Origin: Burkholderiaceae bacterium
GTDB taxonomy: Bacteria > Pseudomonadota > Gammaproteobacteria > Burkholderiales > Burkholderiaceae_E
DNA length: 64,000 bases
Assembly: GCA_024637155.1 (NCBI GenBank)
Contig: JAGXFR010000022.1
Span: forward strand, 62,001-126,000
Reading direction: 5' to 3'
The notes beneath the pieces are model-generated. The model made no database searches. It saw only the letters and a program-made list of their open reading frames with translations, and was not told where the DNA came from. How positions within the stretch are numbered: position 1 is the stretch's first letter; each line of letters begins with the position of its first letter. A program made the translations under genes and the position numbers. Positions 1 to 8,365 of the stretch are shown here, one piece after another.

Positions 1-408
1 CGAGCCGACGGTGGTGCCCTCGATCCAGCCATTGGCGACCACCAGCCGTTCGGGCGGCAGCAACTCGGTGAGGATCCCGTACTTGGCGGGTGAGTAGGCG
101 GCCGCGCCGAGTCCGACGACCGCATAGGCGACCAGGGGGTGGACCGTCGCGAACATCAGGATGCAGCCGAAGACCTTGACCGCGTTGGTGATGAACATCA
201 CCCGTCCCTTGGGCAGGGCGTCGGCGAAGGAACCGACGAAGGGCGCGAGCAGCACGTAGGAGATGGTGAAGAAGAGCTTGAGCAGCGGCTTCATCCACTC
301 CGGCGCATGCATTTCGATGAGCAACGCAATGCCCGCGATCAGCAGTGCGTTGTCGGCGAGCGAAGAGAAGAACTGCGCCGCCATGATCGTGTAGAAGCCG
401 CGTTTCAC
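1..408 (-). CDS. lplT: lysophospholipid transporter LplT (3' part cut off by window edge)
   Basis: This is the N-terminal 136 residues of an MFS-type inner-membrane transporter that in characterised relatives flips lysophospholipids inward for reacylation. The start is a GTG at 408, and the protein begins VKRGFYTIMAAQFFSSLADN, the family's characteristic opening. Hydrophobic helices are visible around residues 9-30, 45-60 and 75-105, with MFS-type loop sequence between the second and third. An ATG eight codons later is a possible but less likely start. It is divergent from alr, an arrangement common in Burkholderiales. The C-terminal two thirds lie outside the window, so nothing can be said about an attached acyltransferase. 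Confidence 0.85.
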   Translation of the reverse strand, partial: MKRGFYTIMAAQFFSSLADNALLIAGIALLIEMHAPEWMKPLLKLFFTISYVLLAPFVGSFADALPKGRVMFITNAVKVFGCILMFATVHPLVAYAVVGLGAAAYSPAKYGILTELLPPERLVVANGWIEGTTVGS

Positions 409-517
409 CTGCCCCTGTCCCCTGCCTCGTCGACTGCCAATTGTGCCTGCCAACTCCCGTGCAGCCGGACCTGTACGCGGATATCATGCCACTGCTCTGG
501 ACCTTCTCTTCCCTGTG

Positions 518-523
518 TATAGT
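518..523 (+). promoter_or_regulatory. -10-like hexamer TATAGT six bases before alr ATG
   Basis: TATAGT is followed by exactly six bases and then the alr ATG at 530, so transcription would be expected to begin at or next to the A of the start codon. No Shine-Dalgarno-like purine run lies in the ten bases before the ATG. No good -35 is visible. The same geometry recurs before hpnC and map. Confidence 0.4.
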
Positions 524-529
524 TCGCGG

Positions 530-1624
530 ATGGCGCGCCCCCTCGAAGCCACCATCGTACTCGACGCCGTGCGGCACAACCTCGCCGTGGCGCGCGCCTG
601 CGCGAGCGCCGCGAAAACCTGGGCGGTGGTCAAGGCGAACGGCTACGGGCACGGACTCGAGCGCCTGCTGCCGGCGCTCGCGGCGGCCGACGGGCTGGCG
701 CTGATCGAATTCGACAAGGCCTGCGCGTTGCGCGAAGGGGGCTGGCGCAAGCCGATCCTGATGCTGGAAGGCGCCTTTGACGCGGCCGACACCGCCTTGG
801 CCCGCGCTTTCGGTCTCGACCTGGTCGTGCACACCGACGAGCAGCTCGGCTGGCTCGCCGCGGGCGCGACCGCAGCACCGGTGCGCGTCGTCGTGAAATT
901 CAACAGCGGGTTGAGCCGGCTGGGCTTTGACGCGAGCGGCTTGCGCCGCGCGCATGCGCAGCTCTCGGGACTCCCCGGCGTGGCTGCCGTCGGGCTGATG
1001 ACCCATTTCGCCAATGCGGACATTGCCCATGGTGCGGACGACGCGATCGAACGCTTCCAGGCCGCCAGCGCCGGACTGGCCGGCGAGCGCACGCTGGCGA
1101 ATTCGGCGACGGTGCTCTCGGTTCCGGCCGCGCACGGCGACTGGATCCGCGCGGGAATCATGCTCTATGGGGCGACGCCCTTCAGCGATCGCCCGGCCGC
1201 CGCGCTCGGCCTGCGGGCCACGATGCGCTTGCACGCCAGGCTGATTGCGGTGCGCACGCTGCAGGCCGGCGACTCCGTGGGCTACGGATCGACCTTCACC
1301 GCGCGCCAGCCGATGCGCATCGGGGTCGTCGCCTGCGGGTACGCGGACGGCTACCCGCGTCACGCGCCCACGGGCACGCCGGTCACCGTGGACGGGGTGC
1401 CGACGACGACGGTCGGACGCGTGGCGATGGACATGCTGATGGTCGATCTCGAGCGCTGTCCGGGCGCAGGGGTCGGCAGCCGGGTCGAGCTCTGGGGCGA
1501 CGCCGTGCCGATCGACGTGGTCGCGCGCAGTGCCGAGACCATCGGCTACGAATTGATGTGCGCGCTTGCCGCTCGGGTGGCGGTGCGGGTAGAAGCGCTG
1601 TCCGCTCTGCGCAGCGGAGACTGA
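530..1624 (+). CDS. alr: alanine racemase
   Basis: PLP-dependent racemase interconverting L- and D-alanine in the cytoplasm, supplying D-Ala for peptidoglycan. It has 364 residues, normal for the family. The PLP lysine is Lys35 in VVKANGYGHG, and the second catalytic base, a tyrosine, is in VGYGSTF in the C-terminal half. The ATG at 530 is chosen because homology begins there; in-frame codons upstream read as non-homologous sequence. No Shine-Dalgarno is evident and a -10-like hexamer sits six bases upstream, so the message may be leaderless. radA begins two bases after the stop, so the two are probably co-transcribed. Confidence 0.95.
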   Translation: MARPLEATIVLDAVRHNLAVARACASAAKTWAVVKANGYGHGLERLLPALAAADGLALIEFDKACALREGGWRKPILMLEGAFDAADTALARAFGLDLVVHTDEQLGWLAAGATAAPVRVVVKFNSGLSRLGFDASGLRRAHAQLSGLPGVAAVGLMTHFANADIAHGADDAIERFQAASAGLAGERTLANSATVLSVPAAHGDWIRAGIMLYGATPFSDRPAAALGLRATMRLHARLIAVRTLQAGDSVGYGSTFTARQPMRIGVVACGYADGYPRHAPTGTPVTVDGVPTTTVGRVAMDMLMVDLERCPGAGVGSRVELWGDAVPIDVVARSAETIGYELMCALAARVAVRVEALSALRSGD

Positions 1625-1626
1625 GG

Positions 1627-2988
1627 GTGGCCCGCGTACGCTTGCAGTACGCGTGCACCGCCTGCGGCGGGGTGACGGTGAAGTGGCAGGGGCAGTGCCC
1701 GCATTGCAACGCCTGGAACACGCTCGAGGAAGGGCGCGCCGAGCCGGTGGGCGCGGGCCAGCGTTTTCGCGCCGCGAATGCCGCCGCTCAGACGGTCGTG
1801 GCGATGGACGCCGTGCCGCCGGACAACGTGCAGCGCATGGCGACGGGCAGCGGCGAGCTCGACCGCGTGCTCGGCGGCGGAATGGTGGAAGGCTCGGTGG
1901 TGCTGATCGGCGGCGACCCCGGCGTCGGCAAATCGACGCTGCTCCTGCAGGCCCTCGCGCACATGGGCGCCGAGCGTCCGGTGCTCTACGTGAGCGCCGA
2001 GGAATCGGCCGCGCAGATTGCACTGCGCGCGCGTCGGCTCGGGATCGAGGGCGCGAGCGTGGCGCTGCTGGCTGAAACCGAACTGGAGCGCATCCTGCCG
2101 GTGATGGAGAGCACGCGTCCGAGCGTCGTGGTCATCGACTCGATCCAGACGATCTTCTCGTCGCAATTGCCCTCGGCGCCGGGCTCGGTGGCGCAGGTGC
2201 GCGAGTGCGCGGCGCAGCTCACGCGCTTCGCGAAGCAGGCGTGCGTGGGTGTCGTGATGATCGGGCACGTCACCAAGGAAGGAACGCTGGCGGGGCCCCG
2301 AGTGCTGGAGCACATCGTCGACACGGTGCTCTATTTCGAAGGCGAGACCCATTCGTCGCATCGTCTGGTGCGTGCCTTCAAGAACCGTTTCGGTGCGGTC
2401 AACGAACTGGGCGTCTTCGCGATGACCGAAACCGGTCTGCGCGGCGTCGCGAATCCCTCGGCGATCTTCCTGTCCCGGGCCGGGCGGGACGTCGCGGGAT
2501 CCTGCGTGCTGGTCACGCAGGAGGGCAGCCGTCCGCTGCTGGTCGAGGTGCAGGCGCTCGTCGACGGCGCAAACGCGCCCAATCCGCGCCGGCTCTGCGT
2601 GGGTTTCGAGACGAATCGGCTGGCGCTGCTGCTGGCGGTGCTGCACCGTCACGCCGGAGTGGCGCTCTTCGACCAGGACGTGTTCGTCAACGTCGTCGGA
2701 GGGGTGCGGATCTCCGAGCCGGCCGCCGACCTGGCCGTCATGCTTGCGGTGGTCTCGTCGCTGCGCGACCGGCCGTTGTCGCGCGGACTCGCGGTCTTCG
2801 GCGAACTCGGTCTGACCGGCGAGATCCGGCCTGCGCCGCGGGGTCAGGAACGGCTGCGCGAAGCGGCCAAGATCGGTTTTTCACGCCTGATCGTGCCGCG
2901 CGCGAACCTGCCGCGCAAGGCGATCGAGGGGGTGGCGACGGCCGGCGTCGAGCGGCTTGACGAAGCGCTGGACGCGGCCTGGGACTAG
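1627..2988 (+). CDS. radA: DNA repair protein RadA
   Basis: RecA-like, DnaB-type ATPase that drives branch migration of recombination intermediates. It has 453 residues. A four-cysteine zinc finger is at C10, C13, C24 and C27; Walker A GGDPGVGKS is at 95-103; the RadA-specific KNRFG motif is at 252-256; and a Lon-protease-like C-terminal domain follows, as in all RadA. The GTG at 1627, two bases after the alr stop, is the start because the zinc finger follows nine residues later; an upstream ATG in frame would add sequence overlapping alr. The stop codon shares the tetranucleotide CTAG with the stop of convergent hpnE. Confidence 0.95.
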   Translation: MARVRLQYACTACGGVTVKWQGQCPHCNAWNTLEEGRAEPVGAGQRFRAANAAAQTVVAMDAVPPDNVQRMATGSGELDRVLGGGMVEGSVVLIGGDPGVGKSTLLLQALAHMGAERPVLYVSAEESAAQIALRARRLGIEGASVALLAETELERILPVMESTRPSVVVIDSIQTIFSSQLPSAPGSVAQVRECAAQLTRFAKQACVGVVMIGHVTKEGTLAGPRVLEHIVDTVLYFEGETHSSHRLVRAFKNRFGAVNELGVFAMTETGLRGVANPSAIFLSRAGRDVAGSCVLVTQEGSRPLLVEVQALVDGANAPNPRRLCVGFETNRLALLLAVLHRHAGVALFDQDVFVNVVGGVRISEPAADLAVMLAVVSSLRDRPLSRGLAVFGELGLTGEIRPAPRGQERLREAAKIGFSRLIVPRANLPRKAIEGVATAGVERLDEALDAAWD

Positions 2989-4409
2989 CCGCGCTCGCTC
3001 GACGCGGCAGGAATCCCGCCGAGGCTCTGCGCCACCGCGCGCGCGGCCGCCACGCCGCTGCGCACCGCGCCTTCGAGCGTGGCCGGGTAGTCGGGATGGA
3101 CATGGTCGCCGGCCAGCCAGAGGCCGTGCAGGCTCGGAGTCTCATGGGTGCACGCGTCGGGCGTGAGCCGCGGGCGCTGCGGCACGCAGCGCCACGTCGC
3201 GCGCTTCTCGGTCAGCACCCGGGTCGCGTCCGGCGGGGGGACGTGCAACTGCGCAGCGACCTGCATCGCGATGCGCTGCGCCAGCAATTCGGGGGCGAGC
3301 GCCGCGCGGCGGCCGTGCGCGCTGATCACCACGGCGCCGACATGCCAGCCGGCGTGGCGCCCGCGATCGAAGAACCATTGCCCGAAGTGCTCGCGCTGCG
3401 GGTCCTCGACGAGCATCGCAACCTGCGGCAGGGCGCGACCGTCGCGCCAGCCCAGATAGACGGTGGCGATCGCGTCGAACTCGAAGGCGCCGAGCAATCC
3501 GGCCACGCGCGGTGCAGCCGCGCCCAGCAGGCGGGCCGCGTTGGGTGGCGGCACGGCCAGAACGATCGCGGCGAACTCCTCGCTTCCGTTCGCCCCGGGC
3601 GTCGGTGGGTCCACGACGACGCGCCACGCCGCGCCCGATGATTCGGGCGCTTCGATCCGGCGCACCGGCGTGCGCAGGCGCAGCGCGGCGCCGCGCGCGC
3701 TCAGCCAGGCGGCGGCAGGTTCCGGGAAGAGGGCGCCGAGCGTCGTCGTGGGGATCAGGAAGTCGCTGGCGCCACCCGGCGCGCCGAGCGAGTCGCGCAG
3801 CACGTTGACGAAGGTCTGTGCGCACGCCTCGTCCATCGCAGTGTTGAGCGCGGCGATGCACAGGGGATCCCAGAGACGCGCCTGCAGCTGCGGCGGCTGC
3901 GCGAAACGATCGAGCAACTGCGCGACGGTCAACCCGTCGAATCCCTGCCAGCCCCTCCAGCGCAGCGCGCCAAGCAGCCGCACGAGCGCCCAGCGTTCGC
4001 CGCGCGAAAGGCCGCGTGCCCCGACGAGCCCCAGCAGAATCCCGGCGGGGCCGGGCAGCGCGACCCGGCGCACGAGCAGGCCGTTGACCGTGGCGATATG
4101 CAGCCGGCGGCGCGCGAGCGGGATCGGTGACCCGGCGTGGGACGGGGCGGCGGGCGATCCGTCCGGGGGCGCCTCGGGCCCTTCGTGTACCCGTTCGATC
4201 AGGCGCAGGCACTCGCTGTAGGCGCCCAGCATCAGGTGCTGCCCGTTGTCCAGCGAGACCTCGTCGTCGCCCAGCCGGATCGTGCTGCGGCGGGCCCGCC
4301 CGCCCCATTGCGGCGCGGCTTCGAAAACGGTGACCGGGACGCCGGCGCGGGTGAGTTCGGTGGCCGCGGCAAGTCCGGCCCAGCCGCCGCCGATGACGGC
4401 GACGGTCAC
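2985..4409 (-). CDS. hpnE: hydroxysqualene dehydroxylase HpnE
   Basis: FAD-dependent amine-oxidase-fold enzyme that reduces hydroxysqualene to squalene, the last of the three HpnCDE steps. It has 474 residues. The N-terminal dinucleotide-binding motif is VAVIGGGWAGL (residues 3-13), followed by the GGRA element typical of the family. The GTG start at 4409 overlaps the stop of hpnD by the four bases GTGA, and homology begins there; an upstream in-frame ATG would add 89 unrelated residues. It is last in the hpnC-hpnD-hpnE operon and convergent with radA, the two stop codons lying within one CTAG. It could be confused with phytoene desaturases, but the hpnC and hpnD neighbours settle the assignment. 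Confidence 0.9.
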   Translation of the reverse strand: MTVAVIGGGWAGLAAATELTRAGVPVTVFEAAPQWGGRARRSTIRLGDDEVSLDNGQHLMLGAYSECLRLIERVHEGPEAPPDGSPAAPSHAGSPIPLARRRLHIATVNGLLVRRVALPGPAGILLGLVGARGLSRGERWALVRLLGALRWRGWQGFDGLTVAQLLDRFAQPPQLQARLWDPLCIAALNTAMDEACAQTFVNVLRDSLGAPGGASDFLIPTTTLGALFPEPAAAWLSARGAALRLRTPVRRIEAPESSGAAWRVVVDPPTPGANGSEEFAAIVLAVPPPNAARLLGAAAPRVAGLLGAFEFDAIATVYLGWRDGRALPQVAMLVEDPQREHFGQWFFDRGRHAGWHVGAVVISAHGRRAALAPELLAQRIAMQVAAQLHVPPPDATRVLTEKRATWRCVPQRPRLTPDACTHETPSLHGLWLAGDHVHPDYPATLEGAVRSGVAAARAVAQSLGGIPAASSERG

Positions 4410-5254
4410 GGCGGCGGTGGCTGGCCCCGCAGCCACGTGAGCCAGGCCAGCCAGAGCTTGCGCACGGGAGTGAGCGAGACGCGGTGGGTCAGTACGCGGA
4501 ACTGCTCGCGCTCGATCTCGGCGAGCAGCGTCGAATAGATCGCAGCCATGATCAGCCCGGAGCGCTGCGTGCGGCGCTCGCTGCGCGGCAGAAGTGCGTA
4601 GGCTTGCCGGTAGAGCTCGCGCGCGCGCTGGGCCTCGAAGCGCATCAGCGCGACGAATCGCTCCGAGGGCGTGCAAGAGATGATTTCGTGCGGAGTGACG
4701 TCGAACTCGCGCAGATCCTCGAGGGGCAGGTAGATGCGTCCCTTGCGCGCATCCTCTCCGACGTCACGAATGATGTTGGTGAGCTGGAACGCCTGGCCCA
4801 GTCGCTCCGCATACTCGGCGACCGCCGGCGTGCGCGTGCCGAAGATGCCCGCCGCGAGCATGCCGACGACGCCGGCCACGCGGTGACAGTAGAGTTGCAG
4901 ACCCGCGTAGTCGTGGTAGCGGTTCTGGTCGAGGTCCATCTGCATGCCGTCGATCACCTCGAGGAGCAGGCGGCGCTCCAGACCGAACTCCTGGGCGTAG
5001 GCTTGCAGCGCGAGCGCCACCGGGTGCTGGGCGCGCCCCTCGGAGGCGCGGGCGACCTCGTCGCGCCACCAGGCCAGCTTGACTCGCGCGACACCCGGAT
5101 CGTCGGTCTCGTCGACGACATCGTCCACCTCGCGGCAGAAAGCGTACAGCGCCGTGATCGCGCGCCGCCGGCGCTCCGGCAGGAACAGGAAGCTGTAATA
5201 GAAACTCGAACCGCTCGCGGCCGCGCGCTGCTGGCAGAACTCGTCGGGTGTCAT
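4406..5254 (-). CDS. hpnD: presqualene diphosphate synthase HpnD
   Basis: Head-to-head condensing trans-isoprenyl synthase that joins two farnesyl diphosphates into presqualene diphosphate. It has 282 residues from the ATG at 5254, which opens MTPDEFCQQ as in relatives. The two aspartate-rich motifs are present: DDVVDE in CREVDDVVDETDD and the second in NIIRDVGEDARKGR. The stop overlaps the hpnE start. A GTG at 5266, overlapping the hpnC stop, is an alternative start four residues upstream; neither has a strong ribosome binding site. Translational coupling with both neighbours is likely. Confidence 0.92.
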   Translation of the reverse strand: MTPDEFCQQRAAASGSSFYYSFLFLPERRRRAITALYAFCREVDDVVDETDDPGVARVKLAWWRDEVARASEGRAQHPVALALQAYAQEFGLERRLLLEVIDGMQMDLDQNRYHDYAGLQLYCHRVAGVVGMLAAGIFGTRTPAVAEYAERLGQAFQLTNIIRDVGEDARKGRIYLPLEDLREFDVTPHEIISCTPSERFVALMRFEAQRARELYRQAYALLPRSERRTQRSGLIMAAIYSTLLAEIEREQFRVLTHRVSLTPVRKLWLAWLTWLRGQPPPP

Positions 5255-5262
5255 CGCGGCGC

Positions 5263-6105
5263 TCACCGAAGTGGCGCAAGCCAGAGCCACGTCAGCGCCG
5301 GCGCGTCGGCCCAGCGCAGCGCCGGGCGCCGCGCGATGGGGTCGAATTCGCCGCGCTCCAGCTTGGCAAGGACGCGACGCGCGCCGGCCAGCACCGCGCG
5401 CAATTCGCAGCCCAGCCGAAAAGGCACGGCCTTGACCAGCGGTTTGCCGATGCGCAACAGCTCGGCGGCGCGTCGCGACTGCGCGGCGACCAGCGCGCGC
5501 AGCGGCGCCGGGGCGCGGCCGGCGCGCACCGCGGCGTCGAACTGCGCCTCGTCGAGGCCGGCATCGTGGAGTTCATCCAACGGAATGTAGAGCCGGCCGC
5601 GGCGCCAGTCGGGCGCCAGATCCTGCAGGAAATTGATCAATTGCAGGGCGGTGCAGATCGCATCGGAGTGTTTGCGGTTGGTCGCGTCGTCACAGCCGAA
5701 GAGCGTGAGCACCAGCGCCCCGACCGGGTTCGCCGAACGACGGCAGTAGTCGAGCAGGGCGTCGAAATCGGCGTGGCGCGCGCCGCGCGCGTCCTGCTCG
5801 AACGCATCGAGCAGCGCGTGCAGGTGCTCGCGCGCGAGATCGTGGCGCGCGATGACGGGCAGCAGCGGTGTGACGAGCGGGTGCGCAGGCCCTCCCTCGA
5901 GCGCGGCATGCAGGCCCGCGAGCTCCGCGAGACGCGCCGCCGCGGGCAAATCGCCCTCGTCGGCCACGTCGTCGCCGTAGCGCGCGAACCGGTAGATCGC
6001 CGCGAACGCGGGGCGCAGCCGGCGCGGCACGAGCCACGACCCAACGGGGAAGTTCTCGTAGTGCTGTGCGACGCTGATTGGGTTGGCGGCAAGCGGAAGG
6101 CGCAT
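5263..6105 (-). CDS. hpnC: hydroxysqualene synthase HpnC
   Basis: Squalene/phytoene synthase family enzyme, 280 residues, that in characterised HpnCDE systems converts presqualene diphosphate to hydroxysqualene. The first aspartate-rich motif is YGDDVADEGD and the second region is NFLQDLAPDWRRGRLYIP; as in other HpnC the second motif is less canonical than in HpnD. It is first in the squalene operon, whose product would feed hopanoid synthesis; no squalene-hopene cyclase is in the window. The ATG at 6105 has no Shine-Dalgarno, and a -10-like TACAAT ends six bases before it on the same strand. Confidence 0.9.
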   Translation of the reverse strand: MRLPLAANPISVAQHYENFPVGSWLVPRRLRPAFAAIYRFARYGDDVADEGDLPAAARLAELAGLHAALEGGPAHPLVTPLLPVIARHDLAREHLHALLDAFEQDARGARHADFDALLDYCRRSANPVGALVLTLFGCDDATNRKHSDAICTALQLINFLQDLAPDWRRGRLYIPLDELHDAGLDEAQFDAAVRAGRAPAPLRALVAAQSRRAAELLRIGKPLVKAVPFRLGCELRAVLAGARRVLAKLERGEFDPIARRPALRWADAPALTWLWLAPLR

Positions 6106-6111
6106 GGCGGC

Positions 6112-6117
6112 ATTGTA
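6112..6117 (-). promoter_or_regulatory. -10-like hexamer TACAAT six bases before hpnC ATG
   Basis: Read on the minus strand, TACAAT is followed by GCCGCC and then the hpnC ATG. The start of transcription would fall on the start codon. No -35 match is evident. The 54 bases between hpnC and tRNA-Leu must hold promoters for both directions. Confidence 0.4.
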
Positions 6118-6140
6118 GGGTGAAGCTCGCTCTCTTCGGA

Positions 6141-6146
6141 TAGAAT
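6141..6146 (+). promoter_or_regulatory. -10-like hexamer TAGAAT for tRNA-Leu
   Basis: TAGAAT lies 13 bases before the mature 5' end of tRNA-Leu, a usual distance for a tRNA promoter with a short 5' leader. No convincing -35 was found at 16-18 bases upstream, so this is a weak call. Confidence 0.3.
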
Positions 6147-6159
6147 TGCCCGTTTACAC

Positions 6160-6244
6160 GCGGCCGTGGCGAAATTGGTAGACGCACCAGGTTTAGGTCC
6201 TGGCGCTGCAAGGCGTGAAGGTTCGAGTCCTTTCGGCCGCACCA
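6160..6244 (+). tRNA. tRNA-Leu (anticodon UAG)
   Basis: An 85-base class II tRNA with encoded CCA. The acceptor stem pairs GCGGCCG (6160-6166) with CGGCCGC (6234-6240), and the discriminator is A6241. The anticodon stem CCAGG/CCTGG encloses the loop TTTAGGT, with anticodon TAG at 6194-6196, which reads CUN codons. The T loop GTTCGAGTC is normal, and the short variable arm is of the leucine type. It lies 46 bases before trigger factor, a neighbour relation common in Burkholderiales. Confidence 0.97.
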
Positions 6245-6290
6245 GCCTGGTACGCGGTATTCCCATTCATTTCTCTCAATAGTGGTTCTT

Positions 6291-7592
6291 ATGGCAACGC
6301 AAATGGAGAACACCGGCCCCCTGGAGCGCAAGGTGGCCCTATCGGTGGAGATCGCAGCGCTCGACCGGGAGGTCGCGCAGCGCCTCAAGAAGATGGCCCG
6401 CACGCTCAAGATGCCGGGCTTTCGGCCGGGCAAGGTGCCGATGAAGATGATTGAGCGGAGCTACGGACCGCAGCTGCACTCCGAGGCCCTCGGCGAGGCG
6501 CTGTCGCGCGCCTTCTCGGCGGCAATCCAGGAGCACGGCGTGCGCGTCGCGGGCGAACCGCGGATCGAGGCTGCGGAGACCGGCAACGAGGCCGAGATGG
6601 CCTTCACTGCTGTCTTCGAGGTCTATCCGCAGGTCGAGCTGGGTGATCTGTCGGCGCTCGCGGTCGAGCGCGTCACCTGCGCAGTCGGAGACGCGGAGGT
6701 CGACAAGACGGTCGAGATCCTGCGCAAGCAGCGCGTTACGTGGAAGCCGATCGAGCGCGCGGTGCAGGATGGCGACCGGGCGACGATCGACTTCACCGGA
6801 ACGCTCGACGGAACCGAATTCGACGGCGGCTCGGGCAAGGACTTCGCGTTCGTGCTCGGCGAAGGACGGATGCTGCCGGACTTCGAGGTCGGCGTGCGCG
6901 GGATGAAGCCCGGCGAGACCCGGGTTTCGCCAGTGAGCTTTCCGGAGGATTACGGTTCGAAGGATCTCGCCGGGAAGACGGCGCAGTTCGAAATCGTGCT
7001 GGCGAAGGCCGAAGAACCCGAACTCCCCGAAGTCGACGAGCAATTCGCCCGCCAGCTTGGGGTGGAAGATGGCGACGTGGCCCGGATGCGCGCGGATGTG
7101 CGCGCGAATCTCGAGCGCGAGGTGTCGCAGCGCGCGCGGGCGCGCACCAAAACCAATGTGATGGAAGCGCTGCCGCAGGCGGCGAGCTTCGACGTTCCCA
7201 AGGCCCTGGTCGCGTCCGAAGAGGCCGCGCTGACCGAGCGGGCCCGCGCCGACCTGCAGTCGCGCGGGGTCGATGTCGCGAAACTGCCGATTCCCGAGGG
7301 CGTCTTCGCCGAGCAGGCGGAAAAGCGGGTCCGGCTCGGCCTGATCGTTGCCGAGGTCGTCACCAAACAGGGCCTGCAGGCGAAGCCCGACCAGGTGCGC
7401 AAGCAGATCGAGGAATTCGCGCAGGCCTACGAGAGTCCCGATGAGGTGCTGCGCTACTACTTCGGCGATCGCGAGCGGCTGGCGCAGGTCGAGGCCATCG
7501 TGATCGAGCAGAATGTCGTCGACTGGACCCTGGCCAATGCCAAGGTCACCGAGAAGGCGGTCGACTTCGACACGCTGATGGCGGCGTCCTGA
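6291..7592 (+). CDS. tig: trigger factor
   Basis: Ribosome-associated chaperone and peptidyl-prolyl isomerase that meets nascent chains at the exit tunnel. It has 433 residues. The N-terminal domain carries the ribosome-binding signature GFRPGKVPMKMI; the FKBP-type domain follows (GDRATIDFTGTLDG, roughly residues 160-245); and the helical C-terminal arms make up the rest. Starts at 6282 (GTG), 6291 (ATG) and 6303 (ATG) are all in frame; 6291 is preferred by comparison with relatives. None has a clear Shine-Dalgarno. Gene order tig-clpP-clpX-lon couples folding with degradation. Confidence 0.95.
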   Translation: MATQMENTGPLERKVALSVEIAALDREVAQRLKKMARTLKMPGFRPGKVPMKMIERSYGPQLHSEALGEALSRAFSAAIQEHGVRVAGEPRIEAAETGNEAEMAFTAVFEVYPQVELGDLSALAVERVTCAVGDAEVDKTVEILRKQRVTWKPIERAVQDGDRATIDFTGTLDGTEFDGGSGKDFAFVLGEGRMLPDFEVGVRGMKPGETRVSPVSFPEDYGSKDLAGKTAQFEIVLAKAEEPELPEVDEQFARQLGVEDGDVARMRADVRANLEREVSQRARARTKTNVMEALPQAASFDVPKALVASEEAALTERARADLQSRGVDVAKLPIPEGVFAEQAEKRVRLGLIVAEVVTKQGLQAKPDQVRKQIEEFAQAYESPDEVLRYYFGDRERLAQVEAIVIEQNVVDWTLANAKVTEKAVDFDTLMAAS

Positions 7593-7600
7593 CTTGATGC

Positions 7601-7626
7601 CGGGCGGCAGCCGCCGCAGCCGCCCG
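7601..7626. terminator. GC-rich hairpin between tig and clpP
   Basis: CGGGCGGC (7601-7608) and GCCGCCCG (7619-7626) are perfect inverted repeats around a ten-base loop. There is no T tract, so it may be an mRNA-stability element or a weak attenuator rather than a true intrinsic terminator. Confidence 0.3.
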
Positions 7627-7677
7627 CGTGAGAGAGCGCCGCACTGACGCGGCGCGTGGCAAGGGGAGAACGGGATC

Positions 7678-8340
7678 ATGACGCGAAACAGCTTGATCGA
7701 GGACCTGGTCAACGCCCATCTGGACCAGGCACGCGAGCCGCAGGGGCTGGGCCTGGTGCCGATCGTGATCGAGCAGAGCGGGCGTGGCGAGCGGGCCTAC
7801 GACATCTACTCGCGGCTGCTGCGCGAGCGGGTGATCTTCCTGGTCGGGCCCGTGGTCGATCACACGGGCAATCTCGTCGTCGCGCAGATGCTCTTTCTCG
7901 AGTCCGAGAACCCGGACAAGGACATTTCCTTCTACATCAACTCGCCGGGCGGATCGGTATCCGCCGGCCTGGCCGTGTTCGACACGATGGAGTTCATCAA
8001 GCCGGATGTCAGCACCCTGTGCATGGGCATCGCCGCGAGCATGGGCGCGTTCCTGCTCGCCTCGGGCGCGACCGGGAAGCGCTTCGCGCTTCCCAATGCC
8101 CGCGTGATGATTCATCAGCCCTCCGGCGGAGCCCAGGGGCAGGCAGCCGACATCGAGATTCAGGCGCGCGAAATCATCTATTTGCGCAAGCGCCTCAACG
8201 AGATGCTCGCGGCCAAGACCGGACAGCCGCTCGAGCGCATCGAGCGCGACACGGACCGCGACACCTTCCTGTCGGCCGAAGATGCGGTAAGCTACGGTCT
8301 GATTGACAAGGTGCTGGCCAGTCGCGGCGAAATCAGCTAG
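7678..8340 (+). CDS. clpP: ATP-dependent Clp protease proteolytic subunit ClpP
   Basis: Serine peptidase forming the tetradecameric degradation chamber fed by ClpX or ClpA. It has 220 residues. The catalytic triad is Ser121 in GIAASMGAF, His146 in MIHQPSGG and an Asp near 195 in [11 protein letters not shown]. The N-terminus includes a short propeptide-like segment before [20 protein letters not shown] strong ribosome binding site, AGGGGAG, lies about ten bases before the ATG. clpX starts 25 bases after the stop. Confidence 0.97.
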   Translation: MTRNSLIEDLVNAHLDQAREPQGLGLVPIVIEQSGRGERAYDIYSRLLRERVIFLVGPVVDHTGNLVVAQMLFLESENPDKDISFYINSPGGSVSAGLAVFDTMEFIKPDVSTLCMGIAASMGAFLLASGATGKRFALPNARVMIHQPSGGAQGQAADIEIQAREIIYLRKRLNEMLAAKTGQPLERIERDTDRDTFLSAEDAVSYGLIDKVLASRGEIS

Positions 8341-8365
8341 CGCCGGCGCGCCGCTCGGGGTCACG

